This document shows positions 6,182 through 8,896 of a DNA stretch of 8,896 bases, one piece after another. Within the stretch, counting starts at the first letter, position 1; each line of letters opens with the position of its first letter. The stretch comes from Actinomycetota bacterium (lineage in GTDB: Bacteria > Actinomycetota > Acidimicrobiia > Acidimicrobiales > Iamiaceae). The stretch covers positions 1 to 8,896 of the forward strand of contig JADGOP010000073.1 of assembly GCA_017882935.1 (NCBI GenBank), written 5' to 3'. The notes beneath the pieces were generated by a model that saw only the letters and a list, made by a program, of their open reading frames with translations, did not search any database and had not been told where the DNA came from. A program made the position numbers and the translations under genes.

Positions 6182-7684
6182 ATGCCGACCCTGACCGAGC
6201 CCTGGATCTACGCGTGGCCGCAGTCCGTCGTACCCGGAGAGACGGTGGCGCTGCGCGCGGCCGGCCCGTCGTGCGAGGGGCGGGTGCAGATCGCCCGCAT
6301 CGGCCTCGAGCGCGAGGTCGTCTGGCGGGGCACCATCGAGGTCGATCCCCACGAGCTGCCCGACGAGGCCTGGTCCGCCGGCTGCCCGTGGCCCGACGCC
6401 GCCACCGTCGAGGTGCTGCCCGAGTGGCGGTCCGGCTACTACGAGGTGAGCCTCCGCACCGAGGTCGGCGCGCTGCACGAGACCGTCGGCTTCTTCGTGG
6501 TGCGGGCCGCGGCGGCCGACGCCCGCCGCCCCGTGCTCGTCCTGTCGACCAACACGTGGAACGCCTACAACGACTTCGGCGGGCGCAACCTCTACTCCCG
6601 TGGCACCGCGGTGTCGTTCGCCCGCCCCATGGCCCCCGGCTACCTGCGCAAGCCCGAGGGCCCCGGCGCCCGCGTGGCCGTGGTCGACGCACCCGACTTC
6701 GGCATGTCGGCGCACGTCACCTACCTCCGCGAACACCAGCTCTCCCAATGGGCGGGATCCGCGGGCTGGCCCAATGCCGAGCTCCCGTTCGTGCGCTGGG
6801 CCGAGGCCAACGGCTACGACCTCGACTACGCCGTGAACGCCGACCTCGAGCTGGTGCCCGGGCTGCTCGACGGCCGCTCCACCTACCTCTCCGTCGGCCA
6901 CGACGAGTACTGGTCGGCGGGCATGCGCGACACCGTCGAGGACTTCGTGGGCGCCGGCGGCAACGCCGCGTTCTTCTCGGGCAACACGGCCATGTGGCAG
7001 GTGCGCCACGAGGCCACGGTCGAGGGCGGCCCCCTCGACCTCATGGTCTGCTTCAAGGACCAGTTCAAGCGTGATCCCGTCTACGGCACCGACCGGCAGC
7101 ACCTGCTCACCACCATGTGGTCGGATCGGCTGCTCGAGCGACCCGAGAACACCCTCCCCGGGGTCACGTTCACCCGCGGCGGCTACCACCGCATCGGCCG
7201 CGCGGTCGGTCGCGGCAGCGGCGGCTACACCGTCTACCGGCCCGAGCACTGGGCGTTCGAGGGCACCGAGGTGGTCTACGGCGACCTCATCGGCGCCGCG
7301 GCCGTCACCGTCGGCTATGAGTGCGACGGCTGCGAGATGGCGTTCCGCGACGGGCTCCCCCACCCCACCGGCGCCGACGGGACGCCCACCGACCTCGAGA
7401 TCCTCGCCATCACCCCCGTGCAGCACTTCAACCGCGTGAACGCACCGCGTGGCGTGCCCGACGGCTTTCCCTCCGAGAACGAGTACATCGCCGACCGCGT
7501 GCTCGGCGCGCACGACGCCGACACCGTCGCCCGCCTGGCGCACGGCCACGCCGTCATGGGGGTGCACCAGCGGGGAGGCACCGTCTTCACCGCGGGCACC
7601 ACCGAGTGGGCGTGGGGGCTCGCCAACGCCGATCCGGTCATCGAGCGCATCACGCGCAACCTGCTCGACCGCTTCGCCGGCTGA
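6182..7684 (+). CDS. N,N-dimethylformamidase large-subunit-like protein
   Basis: 500 aa, predicted cytoplasmic. Residues 5-107 form an all-beta, Ig-like domain (PWIYAWPQSVVPGETVALR ... SGYYEVSLR ... VGFFVVRA). Residues 115-500 match the catalytic region of the N,N-dimethylformamidase beta/large-subunit family: VLVLSTNTWNAYNDFGGRNLY (118-138), YLSVGHDEYWS (235-245), GGNAAFFSGNTAMWQVR (259-275), EHWAFEGTEV, VGYECDG (378-384) and the ending HQRGGTVFTAGTTEWAWGL (462-480). The known enzyme hydrolyses dimethylformamide to dimethylamine and formate with a mononuclear iron held by two Tyr and one Glu. I see conserved Tyr129, Tyr216, Tyr243 and Glu380 but cannot assign the ligands by eye. It is much shorter than the ~760-aa Paracoccus large subunit, and no ~130-aa small-subunit gene is next to it, so the substrate may be another amide. 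It converges with the nitrilase, 29 bp apart. Confidence 0.78.
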   Translation: MPTLTEPWIYAWPQSVVPGETVALRAAGPSCEGRVQIARIGLEREVVWRGTIEVDPHELPDEAWSAGCPWPDAATVEVLPEWRSGYYEVSLRTEVGALHETVGFFVVRAAAADARRPVLVLSTNTWNAYNDFGGRNLYSRGTAVSFARPMAPGYLRKPEGPGARVAVVDAPDFGMSAHVTYLREHQLSQWAGSAGWPNAELPFVRWAEANGYDLDYAVNADLELVPGLLDGRSTYLSVGHDEYWSAGMRDTVEDFVGAGGNAAFFSGNTAMWQVRHEATVEGGPLDLMVCFKDQFKRDPVYGTDRQHLLTTMWSDRLLERPENTLPGVTFTRGGYHRIGRAVGRGSGGYTVYRPEHWAFEGTEVVYGDLIGAAAVTVGYECDGCEMAFRDGLPHPTGADGTPTDLEILAITPVQHFNRVNAPRGVPDGFPSENEYIADRVLGAHDADTVARLAHGHAVMGVHQRGGTVFTAGTTEWAWGLANADPVIERITRNLLDRFAG

Positions 7685-7692
7685 CCCCAGCC
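7679..7692. terminator. small hairpin overlapping the stop of the dimethylformamidase-like gene
   Basis: GGCTG (7679-7683), loop ACCC, CAGCC (7688-7692) straddles the TGA, in the junction of two convergent genes. The stem is only five pairs with no T-tract, so a terminator role is possible but weakly supported. Confidence 0.2.
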
Positions 7693-7713
7693 ACCTCACC
7701 CATCCGGTCGGTG

Positions 7714-8640
7714 TCAGTGGTCGGGATCGGGCGGCAGCGGGGCGGGCGCGAGCACGTCGGCCCGGCCGTAGTGGCCCACCACGTCGAAGTAGCGCTTGGC
7801 GTGCAGGGCCTCGCGCAGGTCGCAGTCGGCGACCACGACACCCTCGGCGTCGTAGAGCGGCCCGGCCACGAGGTCTCCCCCGGGCGACACGATGCACGCA
7901 CCGCCGCGCCCGAACACCTCGACGCCATCGGGGAGCGCGAGGGGGAAGTCGGCAGGGAACGCCGTGGCGGGGATGAACTGGGGGACACTGACCACGAACG
8001 CCCCGGCCTCGATCGCGATGTGTCGCATCGACGCGATCCAGCCGTCGCTGTCGTCGGCGTTCGGCGCGAGCCAGATCTGGGGACCGCCCTGGTACACGGC
8101 CCATCGCGCCAGCGGCATGCGGTTCTCCCAGCAGATCAACCCACCGACGCGGCCCACACCGGGCACGTCGACCACGCCGAGGTCGTCGCCGGAACCGACA
8201 CCGTGGAACACCCGCTCGTGCATGGTGGGCATCAGCTTGCGGTGCCGGTGCAAGACCCCTTCCGGCCCGAGGACGAGCAGGGTGTTGTACAGCGACCCCG
8301 GTCGGATGTCTTCGCGCTCGTTCACGCCGATCGCCAGCGACACGCCCTGCGCGGCGCAGGCCTCGACCAGGCGCCCGACGAGCGGCCCCTCCACGTCGAC
8401 GCTCGACGCCCACATCCGCTCCCACAGGTCGTCGCACCCGTCGGCCCAGGTCGCGGCCGCGGCCGCCCATGCACCGCTCGGGTAGAGCGACACGAAGCAC
8501 TCCGGGAGCACCACCAGGTCGGCGCCGTCGGCGGCTGCCTCCTCGAGGGCCGCGACCGCCTTGTCGATGGTCGCCTCGGCGTCGAGGATCACGGGCGTGG
8601 CCTGCACCGCCGCCACCCGCACCGTGTCGAACCGTGCCAT
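7714..8640 (-). CDS. nitrilase (carbon-nitrogen hydrolase family)
   Basis: 308-aa cytoplasmic hydrolase, predicted to convert a nitrile to the carboxylic acid and ammonia. The CN-hydrolase catalytic residues are all present: Glu47 in VVLPECFVSLYP, Lys135 in HRKLMP, the second Glu142 in HERVF, and nucleophile Cys170 in GGLICWENRMPLAR. The CWEN-x-MPLAR form is characteristic of true nitrilases, as opposed to the amidase, carbamylase or NAD-synthetase branches, and length is typical. The C-terminal YFDVVGHYGRADV block is also a nitrilase hallmark. Aliphatic versus arylacetonitrile preference cannot be read from sequence; family members form spirals and oligomers. The start at 8640 has no Shine-Dalgarno but sits six bases after TAGGGT, pointing to leaderless transcription. 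It is divergent from the dehydrogenase gene (55 bp apart) and convergent with the dimethylformamidase-like gene. Confidence 0.92.
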   Translation of the reverse strand: MARFDTVRVAAVQATPVILDAEATIDKAVAALEEAAADGADLVVLPECFVSLYPSGAWAAAAATWADGCDDLWERMWASSVDVEGPLVGRLVEACAAQGVSLAIGVNEREDIRPGSLYNTLLVLGPEGVLHRHRKLMPTMHERVFHGVGSGDDLGVVDVPGVGRVGGLICWENRMPLARWAVYQGGPQIWLAPNADDSDGWIASMRHIAIEAGAFVVSVPQFIPATAFPADFPLALPDGVEVFGRGGACIVSPGGDLVAGPLYDAEGVVVADCDLREALHAKRYFDVVGHYGRADVLAPAPLPPDPDH

Positions 8641-8653
8641 CGCCGGACCCTAC
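8641..8653 (-). promoter_or_regulatory. leaderless-type -10 promoter of the nitrilase gene
   Basis: On the minus strand TAGGGT (8652-8647) is followed by CCGGCG and then the ATG at 8640. The 12-mer GTAGGGTCCGGC (8653-8642) is identical to the one before the dimethylformamidase-like gene. Upstream -35 matches are poor (CGGTCA at 15 bp, three of six). Confidence 0.6.
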
Positions 8654-8659
8654 GCCCTG

Positions 8660-8688
8660 GCGACACCTGACCGGGCGTCGCCTACGGT
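8660..8688 (+). promoter_or_regulatory. promoter of the short-chain dehydrogenase gene
   Basis: GCGACA (8660-8665, four of six matching TTGACA), a 17-bp spacer, then TACGGT (8683-8688), which fits TANNNT. The hexamer ends seven bases before the ATG at 8696, again implying a leaderless transcript. It overlaps the control region of the divergent nitrilase gene. Confidence 0.55.
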
Positions 8689-8695
8689 GCGGTGC

Positions 8696-8896
8696 ATGAC
8701 GACGAAGAACGTGATGATCACGGGTGCCGGGTCCGGGTTCGGGCGGAACGCCGCCGTCGCGCTCGCCGCGCGGGGCCACCACGTGATCGCGACCACCGAG
8801 ACCGACGCCCAGGCCGACGCGCTGCGCCGCGAGGCCCCGGAGCTCACCGTCGAGCGGGTCGACATCACCGGCGACGACGTGGCCAAGGTCGCCGGC
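8696..8896 (+). CDS. short-chain dehydrogenase/reductase, N-terminal part, cut by window edge
   Basis: Sixty-seven residues are visible, starting MTTKNVMITGAGSGFGRNAA. This is the beta1-loop-alpha1 of an SDR Rossmann fold with the TGxxxGxG cofactor motif (TGAGSGFG, residues 9-16). RGHHVIATTET (26-36) follows as strand 2, where the lack of an Arg or Asp directly after the strand leaves NAD versus NADP open. VERVDITG (52-59) fits the usual strand leading to the D-x-T/D adenine-ring contact. The frame is open to the last base, so the catalytic Ser-Tyr-Lys residues lie outside. The ATG at 8696 is supported by the promoter hexamer seven bases upstream. It is divergent from the nitrilase; whether it processes a related metabolite is speculation. 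Confidence 0.85.
   Translation, partial: MTTKNVMITGAGSGFGRNAAVALAARGHHVIATTETDAQADALRREAPELTVERVDITGDDVAKVAG

Noticed and set aside
6056..8782. A 908-codon open frame on the minus strand running through the dimethylformamidase-like and nitrilase genes
   Set aside because: It is antisense or out of frame to two genes with clear family motifs. Its translation is Arg/Gly/Ala/Val-rich with no domain, as expected where high GC3 removes stop codons.
1..8896. A novel defence, toxin-antitoxin, CRISPR or mobile system
   Set aside because: I found no direct-repeat array, transposase, integrase, terminal inverted repeats or toxin-like gene pairs. The cyclase could recall cyclic-nucleotide signalling defence, but it has no linked effector (nuclease, phospholipase or membrane pore) nearby.

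Overview
The window is very G+C-rich (visibly well above two thirds). Third codon positions are almost all G or C in most genes, and three genes have a TANNNT -10 hexamer only 6-7 nt before the ATG, which looks like leaderless transcription. With the gene families present, this suggests a high-GC actinobacterium, perhaps an Acidimicrobiia-type lineage. That placement is inferred from composition and gene style; no marker gene is present. I see no rRNA, tRNA, CRISPR array, insertion sequence or phage gene, and no gene-free stretch over 300 bp.

Layout: (1) 1-1050, + strand: most of an NhaA sodium/proton antiporter whose first ~50 residues lie off the left edge. (2) 1132-1875, - strand: a class III adenylate cyclase with an N-terminal Cys-rich module, convergent with nhaA. 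(3) 1997-5484, + strand: a likely operon of an N-acyl-D-amino-acid deacylase-type amidohydrolase, a GH99-like predicted lipoprotein and a SAM-dependent methyltransferase; it is divergent from the cyclase across a 121-bp intergenic region. (4) 5596-6105, +: an SRPBCC-fold protein. (5) 6182-7684, +: a protein related to the large subunit of N,N-dimethylformamidase. (6) 7714-8640, -: a nitrilase with the full catalytic set. (7) 8696 to the right edge, +: the N-terminal 67 residues of a short-chain dehydrogenase/reductase, divergent from the nitrilase.

Working together: three genes belong to families that break amide or nitrile C-N bonds (amidohydrolase, dimethylformamidase-like, nitrilase). The dimethylformamidase-like gene and the nitrilase share an identical 12-nt promoter segment, GTAGGGTCCGGC, next to their start codons. 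A scavenging or detoxification neighbourhood for nitriles and amides is a reasonable hypothesis, but the three genes are in different transcription units and no substrate can be read from the sequence. The methyltransferase has clearly looser codon use than its neighbours and may be a later arrival. The window looks like chromosomal accessory metabolism, and I found no convincing evidence of a wholly new defence or mobile system.
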